A stretch of DNA of 64,000 nt from Halarchaeum grantii (GTDB taxonomy: Archaea > Halobacteriota > Halobacteria > Halobacteriales > Halobacteriaceae): positions 1 to 64,000 of the forward strand of contig NZ_BMPF01000002.1 of the NCBI RefSeq assembly GCF_014647455.2, written 5' to 3'. The notes under the pieces are model-generated. The model worked only from the letters and a program-made list of their open reading frames with translations. It ran no database searches and had not been told where the DNA came from. The first letter of the stretch is position 1. Every line of letters begins with the position of its first letter. This document shows, piece after piece, positions 17,189 through 26,028 of this stretch. Both the position numbers and the translations under genes were made by a program.

Positions 17189-18166
17189 ATGAAGGCGACC
17201 GCGAAAGCCCACCCGATTCAGGGCCTCGTGAAGTACCACGGGATGCGCGACCACGACGCGCGCTACCCGTACCACGACAGCATCAGCGTCTGCACCGCGC
17301 CCGCGCACACGAAGACGACCGTCGCGTTCGACGACGACCTGGACGCGGACGAGTACGTCATCGGCGGCGACGCCGTCGAGGGCCGGGGCGCCGAGCGCAT
17401 CGCGAGCGTCCTCGACGAGGTGCGCGAGCGCGCCGGCATCGAGACGCGCGCGAAGCTCGTGAGCGAGAACGACTTCCCGACGAACATCGGCCTCGGCTCC
17501 TCCGCCTCGGGGTTCGCGGCGGCCGCCGTCGCCGCCTGCGAGGCCGCCGGGCTCGAGCTCTCGCACCCCGAGATGTCCACCATCGCTCGACGCGGTTCGG
17601 CCTCGGCGGCGCGCGCCGTCACCGGCGGCTACTCCGACCTCGGGGGCGGGCTGAGCGACGCGGAGTGCCGGAGCCACCGCCTCGGCGCCGCCGACGAGCT
17701 CGAGGACGACGTCCGCATCGTCATCGCGGAAGTCCCCGCGTACAAGGAGACCCAAGCCGCCCACGACGAGGCCGAGGAGAGCCACATGTTCGACGCGCGG
17801 CGCGTCCACGTCGAGGACCAGCTCGCGGAGATGCGCGACGCCGTCCGCGAGGGCGAGACGGCGCGCGTCTTCGAGACGGCGGAGCACGACTCGCTCTCGC
17901 TCGCCGCGACGACGATGACGGGCCCCGAAGGGTGGGTCTACTGGAAGCCCGACACGCTCGAGGTGTTCGACGCGGTGCGCGAGCTGCGAGATTCGGGGGT
18001 CCCCGCGTGGTTCTCCACGGACACGGGCGCGACCGTCTACGTGAACACGGACGCCGAGCACGTCGACGCCGTCGAGGAGCGGATCGCCGCGACCGGCGTC
18101 GACACGCGCGTCTGGCGCGTCGGCGGCCCCGCACGCGTGCTGCACGCGAGCGAGTCGCTCTTCTAG
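17189..18166 (+). CDS. mvaD: Phosphomevalonate decarboxylase (mevalonate-pathway GHMP family)
   Basis: 325 residues. Begins MKATAKAHPIQGLVKYHG, a family hallmark. The GHMP phosphate-binding loop PTNIGLGSSASGFAAAA is at about 97-113, and GGYSDLGGGLSD near 155. In haloarchaea this enzyme decarboxylates phosphomevalonate to isopentenyl phosphate in the modified mevalonate route, feeding ether-lipid, quinone and carotenoid synthesis. The substrate choice (phospho- versus diphosphomevalonate) rests on knowledge of the Haloferax enzyme. A ctttatgg TATA element at 17158-17165 lies 30 bp before the ATG, indicating a leaderless transcript. Confidence 0.9.
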   Translation: MKATAKAHPIQGLVKYHGMRDHDARYPYHDSISVCTAPAHTKTTVAFDDDLDADEYVIGGDAVEGRGAERIASVLDEVRERAGIETRAKLVSENDFPTNIGLGSSASGFAAAAVAACEAAGLELSHPEMSTIARRGSASAARAVTGGYSDLGGGLSDAECRSHRLGAADELEDDVRIVIAEVPAYKETQAAHDEAEESHMFDARRVHVEDQLAEMRDAVREGETARVFETAEHDSLSLAATTMTGPEGWVYWKPDTLEVFDAVRELRDSGVPAWFSTDTGATVYVNTDAEHVDAVEERIAATGVDTRVWRVGGPARVLHASESLF

Positions 18167-18205
18167 GGCCCGAAACCCGAAGGCCCACCCCCGCGAAGTG
18201 CGGGT

Positions 18206-19357
18206 ATGCGCGTCGCAGTACTCGGCGGTGGCTACGCCGGCCTGCTGGTCACGCGAAAGCTCGAAGAGCGCCTCCCGCCCGGGGACGAACTCGTGCTCGT
18301 GGACGAGACGGGCGACCACCTCGTCCAGCACGAACTCCACCGACTCCTCCGGTATCCGGACCTCGTCGAGGACGTCTCGATCCCGCTCACCGAACTCACC
18401 GAGCGCGCGGACGTGCGCGAGGCGACCGTCGAGGACGTCGACACCGACGGGCGCGTCGTCCAACTCGACGACGGGACGCTCGACTACGACGTCGGCGTCG
18501 TCGCGCTCGGCTCGCAGACGGCCGACTACGACATCCCGGGCGTCGCGGAGCACGCGACGCCGCTGAAGCGCATCGAGCACGCCGCCGCGCTCCGCCGGGA
18601 GTTCTTCGACGTCGTCGACACCGGCGGCGGCACCGTCGTCGTCGCCGGCGCGGGCCTCGCCGGCATCCAGACGGCCGGCGAACTCGCGGCGCTCGCCGAA
18701 GGGGAGGGCGTCGCTGACGCCGTCGAAATCGTACTCGTCGAGCAGGCGGACGCGGTCGCACCCACCTTCCCCGCGCGCTTCCGCGAGGCCGCACACGACG
18801 CCCTCGCGGACTGCGGCGTCCGCATCGAGACGGGGACGACCGTGACGGCGGTCGGCGAGGACGACGTCGAGACCGACGCGGGGTCGTTTCGCTACGACGC
18901 GCTCGCGTGGACGGGCGGGATTCGCGGGCCGGACGCGCTCGGCGGCGAGCGACGCGACGTGCGCGCGGACCTCCGCCTCGACGAGCGGACGTTCGTCGTC
19001 GGTGACGCCGCGCGCGTCGTGGACGCGGACGGCGAGCGCGTGCCCGCGAGCGCACAGGCCGCGGTGCGCGCGTCGCCGACGGTCGCGAAGAACGTCGAGC
19101 GCGTGCTGAACGCCGCGCGGAACGACGAGGCGGCCGCGCACCTCGAGAAGTGGGCGTTCGAGACGCCGGGCTGGCTCATCAGCGTCGGCGACGACGCCGT
19201 CGCGCAGCTCGGCCCCGAGGTCTTCCGCGGGACGGCAGCGAACGTCGTGAAGTCGAGCGTCGGCCTCACCTACTTGGCCGAGCACGGGTCGCTGCGCGCC
19301 GCGCTCCGCGTGCTCCGCGAGGAGCTCGGCGACGAACGCGTCGTCCCGGAACCGTAG
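18206..19357 (+). CDS. Type-II NADH dehydrogenase-like FAD oxidoreductase
   Basis: 383 residues. Two Rossmann motifs: VAVLGGGYAGLLVTRKL (FAD, about 3-19) and VVVAGAGLAGIQTAGEL (NAD(P)H, about 147-163). A conserved FVVGDAARV segment near 268 contacts FAD. Layout and length suit NDH-2, which passes electrons from NADH to menaquinone at the membrane face without pumping. The C-terminal region (VKSSVGLTYLAEHGSLRAALRVL) could supply the membrane-binding amphipathic helix. It follows mvaD by 39 bp on the same strand. Confidence 0.85.
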   Translation: MRVAVLGGGYAGLLVTRKLEERLPPGDELVLVDETGDHLVQHELHRLLRYPDLVEDVSIPLTELTERADVREATVEDVDTDGRVVQLDDGTLDYDVGVVALGSQTADYDIPGVAEHATPLKRIEHAAALRREFFDVVDTGGGTVVVAGAGLAGIQTAGELAALAEGEGVADAVEIVLVEQADAVAPTFPARFREAAHDALADCGVRIETGTTVTAVGEDDVETDAGSFRYDALAWTGGIRGPDALGGERRDVRADLRLDERTFVVGDAARVVDADGERVPASAQAAVRASPTVAKNVERVLNAARNDEAAAHLEKWAFETPGWLISVGDDAVAQLGPEVFRGTAANVVKSSVGLTYLAEHGSLRAALRVLREELGDERVVPEP

Positions 19358-19447
19358 CCGCCGCGTGGCGCGCGACGCGGCCGGCGCCGTCGCGGAGCGG
19401 CGCGACCGGGGAGTGGTTCTAAGAGCGCGGCGAACCCACGGGCGTAC

Positions 19448-20227
19448 ATGACTGATGTCACTCCGAACGCATCGTTCGAGCGCGTGACCGACGCCCCGGC
19501 GGAACCCGCGACGCTCGTCGAGGGCCTGCCCGGGCACGGCCTCGTCGCCGCGATCGCCGTCGACCTCGTCACGCGCCAACTCGGCCTCGACCACCACGGC
19601 ACCGTCACGTCGCCCGCGTTCCCCCGCGTCGCCTCGTTCGCGGACGGCCGCGTGCGCGACCCGGTGCGCGTCTACGCGGGCGACGATCCCGCCGTGATGA
19701 CGCTCCAGTCCGACGTCACGCTCGACGACGGCGGCGCCGACGCGCTCGCCGAGGGCCTCCTCGACGGCCTCGGCGACCGCCTCGACCGCGTGGTGCTCCT
19801 CGTCGGCGCGCCCGCAGACTCACAACAGCAGGTCGGTGACGTCGCCGGCATCGCGACGTCGGACGACGTCGCACGGGACCTCTCTGACGCCGGCATCGCG
19901 CTCGCCGAGGGAACGGGTCTCGTCGGCGGCGCGACCGGGTCGCTCCTCGCCGCGTGTCACCAGCGAGACGTGCCGGCGGCGGCGCTCGTGGTTCGTGCGA
20001 ACCCCTACATCCCCGACCCGCGCGCCGCGCGGGCCGTCATCGAGGAGGCGCTCGAACCGCTCGTCGACTTCGACATCGACACCGCACGACTCGAAGCGGA
20101 CGCCCACCAGATCGAGGACCGACTCGAGCAGATGGCCGAGCAGTATCGGCGTGCACAGACGACGGGGGCGGAGGAACACGCCGACTCGACGGCGCGATCG
20201 CGCACCCTCTCGAACATGTATCAGTAA
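19448..20227 (+). CDS. PAC2 family protein (proteasome-assembly-chaperone-like)
   Basis: 259 residues. Matches the archaeal PAC2 family: LVEGLPGHGLVAAIAVD near 24, a conserved FPRVASFADG, and the GATGSLLAACHQRDVPAAALV segment in the second half; the PNPY-like element reads RANPYIPDP. A C-terminal amphipathic helix (about 215-240) is followed by a disordered tail. Homologues are proteasome-assembly chaperones in eukaryotes; the archaeal role is not established. It abuts the convergent 63-codon gene with no spacer. Confidence 0.85.
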   Translation: MTDVTPNASFERVTDAPAEPATLVEGLPGHGLVAAIAVDLVTRQLGLDHHGTVTSPAFPRVASFADGRVRDPVRVYAGDDPAVMTLQSDVTLDDGGADALAEGLLDGLGDRLDRVVLLVGAPADSQQQVGDVAGIATSDDVARDLSDAGIALAEGTGLVGGATGSLLAACHQRDVPAAALVVRANPYIPDPRAARAVIEEALEPLVDFDIDTARLEADAHQIEDRLEQMAEQYRRAQTTGAEEHADSTARSRTLSNMYQ

Positions 20228-20419
20228 CTAGGCGTCGTCGGTCACCGCGTCGGCGCGCTGGATGACGATGCGGCCGTCGCGCGTCCGCACGAAGACCTCC
20301 TCGCCGATGTCCAGTCCCGCGACGAGGAGTTCGTCCTCGTGGATGTTCACGTGTGCGTTGTGGTACTCGCCGTCGGCACCCTTCGCCCCGCTCGGGCTCA
20401 GGGTCTTCTTCCGCACCAT
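20228..20419 (-). CDS. Small beta-rich protein, AbrB/SpoVT-like in appearance
   Basis: 63 residues. MVRKKTLSPSG is followed by alternating strand patterns (HVNIHEDELLVAGLDIGEEVFVRTRDGRIVIQRAD). The segment G-x-EVFVRTRDGRIVI looks like the swapped-hairpin fold of AbrB-type DNA-binding proteins, though it could equally be another small barrel. No family name is certain. It ends flush against the PAC2 gene stop codon and is divergent from nothing on its upstream side, where the SLC13 gene shares its strand. Confidence 0.65.
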   Translation of the reverse strand: MVRKKTLSPSGAKGADGEYHNAHVNIHEDELLVAGLDIGEEVFVRTRDGRIVIQRADAVTDDA

Positions 20420-20486
20420 TCTGTGTCGGCCTCAAGCCACGCGCCGGTATAACGGTAGCGACTGCGTCGTCCGCCGAGGCCGCCGC

Positions 20487-22352
20487 TCACGCGGGGCGAA
20501 CGCCCCAGAAGAAGACGATGCCGAGCACCGTCACCACCGAGAGGAGCACCTGCAGGGGGGCGCCGACGCGGACGTAGTCGCTGAACTTGTAGCCGCCCGG
20601 CCCGTAGACGAAGAGGTTCGTCTGGTAGCCCACGGGGCTCAGGAACGCCGTCGACGCCGCGAACGTGACGGCGAGGACGAACGCGAACGCGTTCGCGCCG
20701 AGGCGACTCGCCGTCTCGACGGCGACCGGGATCATCAACACCACCGAGGCGTTGTTCGAGATGACGCTCGTCACCAACCCCGTCACGATGTAGAACACCC
20801 AGAGGACGCCGATGAGCGGGAGCACCTCTCCGGTCGATGCGACGAGGCGCCCGATGAGCGCGGCGGCACCCGACTGCTCGATCGCGATGCCGAGCGGGAT
20901 GACGCCCGCGAGCAGGAAGATGACGTCCCAGTCGACGCTCTCGTAGAGTTCGCTCGGGCGCAACACGCCCGTGAGCACCATCGCGACGACGCCGCCGAGC
21001 GCCGTCACGACGATGTTCACGGGGAGGAACGGCTGGGAGGCGAGCGCGACGACGCCGACGATGATCGCGACCGCGTGCGGGATCTTCCCCGTCCGATAGC
21101 TCGGCTCCTCGGGTTCGCGCGCGACGATGAAGTCCGGGTTCTGCGCGAGTCGGTCGATGCTGTCAGCGGGCGCCTGCACGAGGAGCGTGTCCCCGATCCG
21201 CAACTCGACGTCGTCGAGGCGCGAGCGCACCGTCTCACCGCGCGACCGGAACGCGAGGACGTTCGCGTCGTAGCGCTGGCGAAACGACGTCGACGTGAGC
21301 GTCTCGCCGACGAGCGCCGACCCCGACTGGATGACGACCTCGACGAGCGACTGCTCGTCGCGGCCCTCTTCCATCTCCGCCTCGGTGCGCGGCAGGCCCG
21401 TGAGGTCGAGGCCGTCGAGTTCGGCGATGGTCGCGAGCGTCTCCCGGTCCGTACGCAACATCAGGACATCGCCCGCGCGGATGCGCTTGCTGTCGATCCC
21501 CTCGAAGAACGTCTCGTGATCGCGCGTTATCTGGAGGATGTCCGCGTCGAAGACCGCGTCGTCGATCGCGCGCGCAACCGTCTCGCCGACGATCGGCGAG
21601 TCCTCCCGAACCACGACTTCCGTCACGTAGTCCTGAATCTCGTACTCCTCGAGGTAGTCGTCGCGCGCCGGCACGCGCTCCGGGAGGAGGCGATAGCCAA
21701 CCGTCATCAGGTAGATCGAGCCGACGACGAGCACCACGACGCCGAGCGACGTGAACTCGAACATCGAGAACGGCGCGCCCGCGACGCCGAGGTCCGCCGC
21801 GACGCTCGACGCGAGGATGTTCGTCGACGTCCCGATGAGCGTCAGCATCCCGCCGAACATCGACGCGAAGGAGAGCGGCATCAGGAGCTTCGAGGGCGAG
21901 CTCTTCCCCTCGTGCGCGAGGTCCGTGATGACCGGGACGAGGATGGCGACGACCGGCGTGTTGTTGATGAACCCCGAGACCGGCCCCGCGACGCCGATGG
22001 TCGCCCCGAGTTGCTTCATCGGGTTGTCGCCCGCGAACGACGCCATCCGCTTCCCGACCGATTGGACGAGCCCCGTCTTCGAGACGCCCGAGGAGAGGAT
22101 GAGCATCGCGAGCACCGTGACCGTCGCCGGGTTCGAGAACCCCGAGATCCCCTCCGCGACCGAGACTTCCGTCCACGGCCCCAGCACCATCAACACCACC
22201 ATGATCGTGATGGCGGTGACGTCGATCGGGAGCGCCTCCGTCACGAAGAGCACGAGCGCGAGCAGGACGACCACGAGGACGACCACGATCGACGGCGTCA
22301 ACCCGGTGGCGCCCGCCTGCGCTGGAAGCACTGAGAGAACGGGACCCAACAT
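20487..22352 (-). CDS. SLC13-family permease with two RCK_C domains
   Basis: 621 residues. Two transporter halves flank a cytosolic insert. Helices cover about 20-215, including the NTPVVAILVPVI and FGGMLTLIGTSTNI re-entrant motifs, and about 440-620, with SNNASVVLMIPVAVE and VGYQTNLFVYGPG. Between them (about 230-420) lie two TrkA-C (RCK_C) domains (EVVVREDSPIVGETV, EVVIQSGSALVGETL). The family imports sulfate, dicarboxylates or other anions by Na+ symport; the substrate is not predictable here. A ttata element about 30 bp upstream of the start (22379-22384 complement) serves as promoter. Confidence 0.92.
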   Translation of the reverse strand: MLGPVLSVLPAQAGATGLTPSIVVVLVVVLLALVLFVTEALPIDVTAITIMVVLMVLGPWTEVSVAEGISGFSNPATVTVLAMLILSSGVSKTGLVQSVGKRMASFAGDNPMKQLGATIGVAGPVSGFINNTPVVAILVPVITDLAHEGKSSPSKLLMPLSFASMFGGMLTLIGTSTNILASSVAADLGVAGAPFSMFEFTSLGVVVLVVGSIYLMTVGYRLLPERVPARDDYLEEYEIQDYVTEVVVREDSPIVGETVARAIDDAVFDADILQITRDHETFFEGIDSKRIRAGDVLMLRTDRETLATIAELDGLDLTGLPRTEAEMEEGRDEQSLVEVVIQSGSALVGETLTSTSFRQRYDANVLAFRSRGETVRSRLDDVELRIGDTLLVQAPADSIDRLAQNPDFIVAREPEEPSYRTGKIPHAVAIIVGVVALASQPFLPVNIVVTALGGVVAMVLTGVLRPSELYESVDWDVIFLLAGVIPLGIAIEQSGAAALIGRLVASTGEVLPLIGVLWVFYIVTGLVTSVISNNASVVLMIPVAVETASRLGANAFAFVLAVTFAASTAFLSPVGYQTNLFVYGPGGYKFSDYVRVGAPLQVLLSVVTVLGIVFFWGVRPA

Positions 22353-22581
22353 ACCCGCAGGGACTCGCGAAACCCGTATAAGGATTGGTGGTCCGGCGCG
22401 CCGACACGCGTGTGCCCACCCTCCGTACGAGCGCGATCGCCAGACGGAGACGGGGCGCGCAAACTACCCTGTTTGGATCAGAAAATACGTCGTTCTCGAA
22501 CGAAGCTAAAACGGCGTGAAAGAGAGGAAGACGCCCCGAGACGCCAGAATCGAGTTGGCGTCGATTCGGGCGGTTTGCGAG

Positions 22582-22656
22582 TGGGCGTTGCAGGATTTGA
22601 ACCCGCGGCGTCTTGGTCCGAAGCCAAGTGCTCTGTCCAAGCTGAGCTAAACGCCC
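22582..22656 (-). tRNA. tRNA-Arg (TCG)
   Basis: 75 nt. Acceptor stem GGGCGTT/AACGCCC with discriminator A, D-arm GCTCAGC..., anticodon stem-loop CTTGG-CTTCGGA-CCAAG (anticodon TCG), T-loop TTCAAAT. No intron. A cttaag element lies about 30 bp upstream on the minus strand. The 225-bp stretch from here to the SLC13 gene start holds that gene's promoter and nothing else recognisable. Confidence 0.95.
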
Positions 22657-22751
22657 GCGTATGTTCGTTCCCGGCGGTGGCGCTTAAGTCCCGCGGTTCG
22701 GCGTGCGCGAGATGCGGGCGTTTATGCGGGTGGGCCGACGACGCTGCCGTA

Positions 22752-23582
22752 ATGTCTCTCGGCGAGCGGGCGCGTGGACTCTTGGACCTCTGCCGACCGC
22801 TGAACGCGGTCCTCGCGGGGGTATTGACGCTCATCGGGGCGTACGTCGCGGGTCGGCCGCTCGCGGGCGCCGCGCTGGTGGCGGCGCTTGCGACGGTGTT
22901 CGCGGTGGCGGCGGGGAACGCGATCAACGACTACTTCGACCGTGAGATCGACCGGATCAACGCACCCGAGCGCCCGATTCCGCGGGGTGCGGTGTCGCCG
23001 CGCGCGGCGCTCGCGTTCAGCGTCGCCCTCTTCGCAGCGGCGGTGGTGCTCGCGCTCTCCCTCCCGATGGTCGCGGTCGCGATCGCGGCGGTGAACCTCG
23101 TCGCGCTCGTCGCGTACACGAAGCTCTTCAAGGGTCTGCCGGGCGCGGGAAACGCTGTCGTCGCGTACCTCGGTGGGAGCACGTTCCTCTTCGGTGCGGC
23201 GGCGGTCGGCCGGCCGCTCGCGGGCGCGGTGCTCGCGCTGCTCGCGGCGCTCTCGACGCTCGCGCGCGAGGTGGTAAAGGACGTCGAGGACGTCGCGGGC
23301 GACCGCGAGGAGGGGCTGAACACGCTCCCGATCGCGGTCGGCGAGCGACCCGCGCTCCTCGTCGCGGCGGGCGTGCTCGCGCTAGCGGTTCTGGCGAGCC
23401 CGCTCCCCTACGTCACCGACCTGTTCGGTGTCGCCTACCTCGCGGTCGTCGTGCCGGCGGACGCCGTCATGGCGTACGCGGCCTATCTGGCGTTCTCGGA
23501 CCCGACGCGCGCGCAGGGCCTCCTGAAGTACGGGATGGTGCTCGCGGCGGCGGCGTTCGTCGTCGGGCGGACGTTCGCGTGA
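22752..23582 (+). CDS. UbiA-family geranylgeranylglycerol-phosphate geranylgeranyltransferase
   Basis: 276 residues, eight or nine membrane helices. The first Asp-rich motif NDYFDREIDRIN is near 60 and the second KDVEDVAGDREEG near 180; both bind Mg2+-prenyl diphosphate. It starts with the LLDLCRPLNA pattern of archaeal DGGGP synthases, which add the second geranylgeranyl chain to form digeranylgeranylglyceryl phosphate, the core of the archaeal lipid. Other UbiA members (menaquinone or heme prenylation) are possible but fit less well. A gtttatgcg element at about 22719-22727 is 30 bp upstream of the ATG. Confidence 0.88.
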   Translation: MSLGERARGLLDLCRPLNAVLAGVLTLIGAYVAGRPLAGAALVAALATVFAVAAGNAINDYFDREIDRINAPERPIPRGAVSPRAALAFSVALFAAAVVLALSLPMVAVAIAAVNLVALVAYTKLFKGLPGAGNAVVAYLGGSTFLFGAAAVGRPLAGAVLALLAALSTLAREVVKDVEDVAGDREEGLNTLPIAVGERPALLVAAGVLALAVLASPLPYVTDLFGVAYLAVVVPADAVMAYAAYLAFSDPTRAQGLLKYGMVLAAAAFVVGRTFA

Positions 23583-23633
23583 GTGAGGGTCGGGGCCTCT
23601 AGGTTTTTCGGCGTCGCGTGCGAACGCCCACGT

Positions 23634-24041
23634 ATGCCCGTCGAGGACGACGAGACGCTCGCGGAGATACTCGACTACGAGACGATCGCGGTCGTCGGCT
23701 GTTCGAGCACGCCCGGGAAGGCCGCCCACGACGTCCCGAAGTACTTGCAGGAGCACGGCTACCGTATCGTCCCGGTGAACCCGACGGCCGAGGAGGTGCT
23801 CGGGGAGCGCGCGTACGACTCGCTCGCGGACGTCGAGGAGGAAGTCGATGTCGTGGACGTCTTCCGGCCGAGCGAGGAGGTCGCGGGCATCGTCGAGGAG
23901 GCGCTCGCGCGCGAGGACGTGCGGGTCGTCTGGACGCAACTCGGCATCGAGGACGACGAGGCGGCGCGTCGCGCGGAGGAGGGGGGCCTGCTCGTCGTGC
24001 AGGACCGCTGTCTGAAGGTCGAACACGGCCGCCTGAAGTAG
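23634..24041 (+). CDS. CoA-binding protein (YccU-like Rossmann fold)
   Basis: 135 residues. CoA-binding-domain family with IAVVGCSSTPGKAAHDVPKYLQ at the N-terminal nucleotide loop (about 17-38), VPVNPTAEEVLGERAYDSL, and VDVFRPSEEV. Small stand-alone versions of this domain bind CoA or similar nucleotides; the biological role is unclear. The start at 23634 follows a ggtttttcgg element by about 30 bp. It lies 51 bp after the UbiA gene, but its own promoter signal suggests separate transcription. Confidence 0.88.
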   Translation: MPVEDDETLAEILDYETIAVVGCSSTPGKAAHDVPKYLQEHGYRIVPVNPTAEEVLGERAYDSLADVEEEVDVVDVFRPSEEVAGIVEEALAREDVRVVWTQLGIEDDEAARRAEEGGLLVVQDRCLKVEHGRLK

Positions 24042-24043
24042 GC

Positions 24044-24307
24044 TTACGCGTCCGCGTCGTCGAGGTCCTCGTCGTCGAGGTCGGCGAGCACCGCCTCGGC
24101 GTCTACGGCGTTCTCGGCGGCGATGGCTTCGAGGAGCGCGCGCTGCTCGGCGAGGTCGTCCTCGAGGTCGGCGACGCGCTCGTTCGTCTCGCTCACGGTG
24201 TCGCGCATCTCGTGTATCTGCTCGCGCATCGACTCCACGCGCTTGTAGAGTTTCTCCGCGAGGTCCGTCAGCTTACTCACCTTGCTCGCCGTGTTCGCCA
24301 GTCCCAT
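24044..24307 (-). CDS. DUF5798-like coiled-coil protein
   Basis: 87 residues. After MGLANTASKVSKLTDLAEKL a continuous heptad pattern runs from about 10 to 66 (RVESMREQIHEMRDTVSE), ending in an acidic tail (DLDDEDLDDADA). Matches the short haloarchaeal DUF5798 family as recalled. Function unknown; dimerisation is likely from the coiled coil. It converges on the CoA-binding gene with a 2-bp gap and lies divergently from the SRP RNA gene. Confidence 0.78.
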   Translation of the reverse strand: MGLANTASKVSKLTDLAEKLYKRVESMREQIHEMRDTVSETNERVADLEDDLAEQRALLEAIAAENAVDAEAVLADLDDEDLDDADA

Positions 24308-24396
24308 ACACCACTCTCGGCCGTCCCGACCCTAAGGTCTTCCCCCGTCGCCCGGGTTAACGAAAGGCCCTTATGTGAAACCCGACTACGCAGAGA

Positions 24397-24706
24397 TGGA
24401 CTAGGTCGGGCGGTTTGGCCCCGCCCCTCGCCCGCGAAATGGTCATTAGCGGGGACCGAACGCCGTGGGAGTCCGGCCCGCCCGGGTCGGACCCCGGAAG
24501 CCGACGTCGAAACCTCGTCCTTCGGGGGCGACGGTCCGTCGTCTACGCGCCTGCAGGGGCGTCGTAGCACGGTTCGTCGGTGCGATCCCGCCAGGCACGG
24601 AAGTGAGCAGCGGAGCACCGGACGGTCGTCGCTCGAAGGGTCGCGGGGTGGAGGAGGCGACCGGGACTATCCGTCCCGGAACGGTCAGGCGACCACGGCC
24701 TGTCCA
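24397..24706 (+). ncRNA. ffs: 7S signal recognition particle RNA
   Basis: About 310 nt, the usual archaeal size. The diagnostic helix-8 element is at about 24580-24620: ccaggcacggaagtgagcag, with the GGAA tetraloop and the AGCAG asymmetric loop that bind SRP54. The ends pair through tggac (24397-24401) and gtcca (24702-24706) as helix 1. A cttatg TATA box at 24370-24375 sits 27 bp before the inferred 5' end. A T-run follows the 3' end at 24720-24723. Exact ends are inferred from pairing and promoter spacing. Proteins predicted across this stretch are spurious. Confidence 0.92.
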
Positions 24707-24797
24707 CCATTCATATCGGTTTTCACCGCCCACGAGCCGCCGGCTCGGTGGTGCTCGACGCGTGCGGACCGCAAAAGCGGAGGAGAGGCAGGCGTCG

Positions 24798-25718
24798 CTA
24801 TTCGGCGTCGAAGGCCTCGGGGTCGACGGCGTCGCCGTTGACGGTGACGGCGCCTTCGAGCGTGCGCGTCGGGTAGGGGATGTCGATGCCCTCCTCGTCG
24901 AAGCGCTCCTTGACGGCCTGCACGTACTCGCTGCGGGTCCGCACGAAGTCGGCGCGCGAGGGATCGGCGATCCAGAAGCGGCTCTTGAGGCCGACGAAGG
25001 AGTCGCCGAGCTGGGTGAGGCGCACGGAGACGCCCGGGTCGTCGAGGATGTCGTCGCGCTTCTCGGCCTCCTCGACGATGATGGCCGTGGCCGTCTCGAT
25101 GTCGTCGTCGTAGCTGATGCCGAACTCGAACTGGACGCGGAGCTTGTCCTTCGCGACGGGGTTCTTGATGACGCCGTCGGTGAGGTTCGAGTTCGGGACG
25201 GTGAGGAGTTCGTTGTCGAAGGTGCGCACGCGACTGACGCGGAGGCTGATGTCCTCGACGATGCCGGAGTTGCCGTCCCACTCGATCCAGTCGCCGATCT
25301 TGAACGGTTTGTCCGTGTAGATGAAGATACCCGCGACGAAGTTCTTCAGGACGTCCTGCATCGCGAAGCCGATGGCGAGCGTCGCGGCCGCGCCGATGGT
25401 GGCGACGGCGGTGAGGATGTTCCCGAAGCCCGCGAACGCGAACGCGACGCCGACGGCGACGAACAGCACGACGATCGACGTGACCTTCCGGAGCGGGCGT
25501 TTAGCGTGCTCGTCGAGGCCGCGACGCTCGAGAACGCGACTCACGAGGGGGAGCACGACCGCCTTCCCGACGTAGTAGAGGACGGTGGCGGCGACGAGGA
25601 AGGTGATCGCCTTCCCGACCGGTCCCGCGTAGGAGGCGTCGATGTAGCGCGCGAGGAAGTCACCGACTGCATTCCCGGTGGACGCGCCAGCCTGAAGCGG
25701 GAGCGCGACGCCCGTCAT
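24798..25718 (-). CDS. MscS-family mechanosensitive channel
   Basis: 306 residues. Three hydrophobic helices in the first 130 residues. The pore helix and following turn read GAAATLAIGFAMQDVLKNFVAGIFI (Gly/Ala-packed TM3, about 104-128). The beta domain follows with KIGDWIEWDGNSGIVEDI and LLTVPNSNLTDGVI, then an alpha/beta C-terminal domain. Opens under membrane tension to release solutes after hypo-osmotic shock. Its start codon overlaps the stop of the upstream yhbY-like gene by 4 bp (ATGA), so the two are co-transcribed and probably translationally coupled. A second MscS gene is at 49296. Confidence 0.94.
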   Translation of the reverse strand: MTGVALPLQAGASTGNAVGDFLARYIDASYAGPVGKAITFLVAATVLYYVGKAVVLPLVSRVLERRGLDEHAKRPLRKVTSIVVLFVAVGVAFAFAGFGNILTAVATIGAAATLAIGFAMQDVLKNFVAGIFIYTDKPFKIGDWIEWDGNSGIVEDISLRVSRVRTFDNELLTVPNSNLTDGVIKNPVAKDKLRVQFEFGISYDDDIETATAIIVEEAEKRDDILDDPGVSVRLTQLGDSFVGLKSRFWIADPSRADFVRTRSEYVQAVKERFDEEGIDIPYPTRTLEGAVTVNGDAVDPEAFDAE

Positions 25719-25957
25719 CGGGTGTAGACGGCAGTGTTCCCGCGCGTTTCGAAGACCTCCGCGTTCGCCTTCTCCGCGAGCTCCTCGGCGAGCTCCTCGG
25801 TAGTCGTCCCGCCCCGCGACGCGCGGAGGAACTTCACCTTCACCACGTCCCGGTCACCGAGTTGGTCGTCGAGTTCGTCGACGACGGACGCGATTCCGGC
25901 CTTCCCGACCCAGACGGTCACGTCCGCCTCGTGGGCTTTCGTGCGTAGATCAGCCAT
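25715..25957 (-). CDS. YhbY/CRM-domain RNA-binding protein
   Basis: 80 residues, a single CRM domain: KAHEADVTVWVGKAGI with the GKAG (GxxG-like) RNA-binding turn, then VKVKFLRASRGGTTTEELAEELAEKANAEVFETRGNTAVYTR. Bacterial YhbY binds pre-ribosomal RNA; the archaeal role is presumed to be in RNA or ribosome maturation. It lies 71 bp downstream of rnp4 on the same strand and overlaps mscS by 4 bp. The ATG at 25957 is the family start; the longer frame is antisense-like sequence. Confidence 0.92.
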   Translation of the reverse strand: MADLRTKAHEADVTVWVGKAGIASVVDELDDQLGDRDVVKVKFLRASRGGTTTEELAEELAEKANAEVFETRGNTAVYTR

Positions 25958-26028
25958 TACGTCCCCGCTAACTCGCGGAGAGGGTTTGAAGCTTCGGCCT
26001 TCGGCCGCGTCACGCGACGACCGGGAGC

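Noticed and set aside
24465-25727. 420-codon plus-strand open frame
   Set aside because: Runs through the SRP RNA and antisense to the mscS gene; both real features explain the sequence better.
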